A DNA stretch of 64,000 nucleotides from NCBI GenBank assembly GCA_030141605.1, contig JAQGDQ010000564.1, forward strand, positions 61,962 through 125,961, in the 5' to 3' direction. This DNA is from Tubiluchus corallicola (taxonomy: Eukaryota > Priapulida > Priapulimorpha > Priapulimorphida > Tubiluchidae). This document shows positions 63,982 to 64,000 of the stretch, one piece after another. The translations under genes were made by a program, and so were the position numbers. The notes under the pieces were generated by a model that had not been told where the DNA came from, did no database searches, and saw only the letters and a list, made by a program, of their open reading frames with translations. Numbering within the stretch: position 1 is the first letter of the stretch; the number at the start of each line of letters is the position of its first letter.

Positions 63982-64000
63982 CTGAAATAAGAGAAAAACA

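Overview
This window comes from a nuclear animal genome, most likely a marine invertebrate. The genes are intron-rich with canonical GT-AG boundaries, and PSMD2, PDSS1 and NCKAP1 are recognisable at protein level. The DNA is AT-rich and crowded with minisatellites and small transposons. I cannot name the phylum from the sequence. The exon models below were built by hand from splice sites and reading phase. Every internal junction keeps phase within each gene.

Layout. (1) 46-29457, plus strand: 3' part of a large type I membrane protein (21 exons visible, about 890 codons). It has LolA-like modules, then four cysteine-rich PAN/Apple-like modules, a transmembrane helix and a short tail. (2) 29.6-34.3 kb: a Foldback-like element with long inverted arms that contain tandem arrays, itself invaded by LINE 3' ends. 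(3) 36452-51336, plus: 3' half of PSMD2/Rpn1 (10 exons, ending at the true C-terminus). The exons for about the first 480 residues are not in the window. A complete intronless PDSS1 gene (41883-43130, plus) lies inside a 6.9-kb PSMD2 intron. (4) 420-bp assembly gap at 52635-53054. (5) 63981-53372, minus: the C-terminal exons of NCKAP1 (HEM/Kette, WAVE complex), convergent with PSMD2.

The genes belong to unrelated housekeeping systems (proteasome, ubiquinone side chain, actin regulation) plus one surface protein. They do not form an operon-like unit.

The most unusual signal is a recurring kind of repeat. In three genes, tandem arrays or duplications contain the end of a neighbouring exon plus its splice site: a 121-bp unit x about 23 in NCKAP1, a 55-bp unit x 11 in PSMD2, a 46-60-bp array after the last PAN exon of the membrane protein, and a 119-bp duplication at its exon 4. 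A related 46-bp array in another intron of the same gene also matches that PAN exon. A 36-bp array (about 50 copies) has similarly grown from the 3' coding end of a LINE. Other notable items are a 5S-rRNA-derived SINE with perfect 11-bp target duplications, a MITE family carrying DR1-type and NRF1-type motifs, solo LTRs with exact 5-bp duplications (one nested in a pogo-like MITE whose empty site is also present), a 51-bp hAT micro-element, and a candidate 21-nt NCKAP1 microexon.
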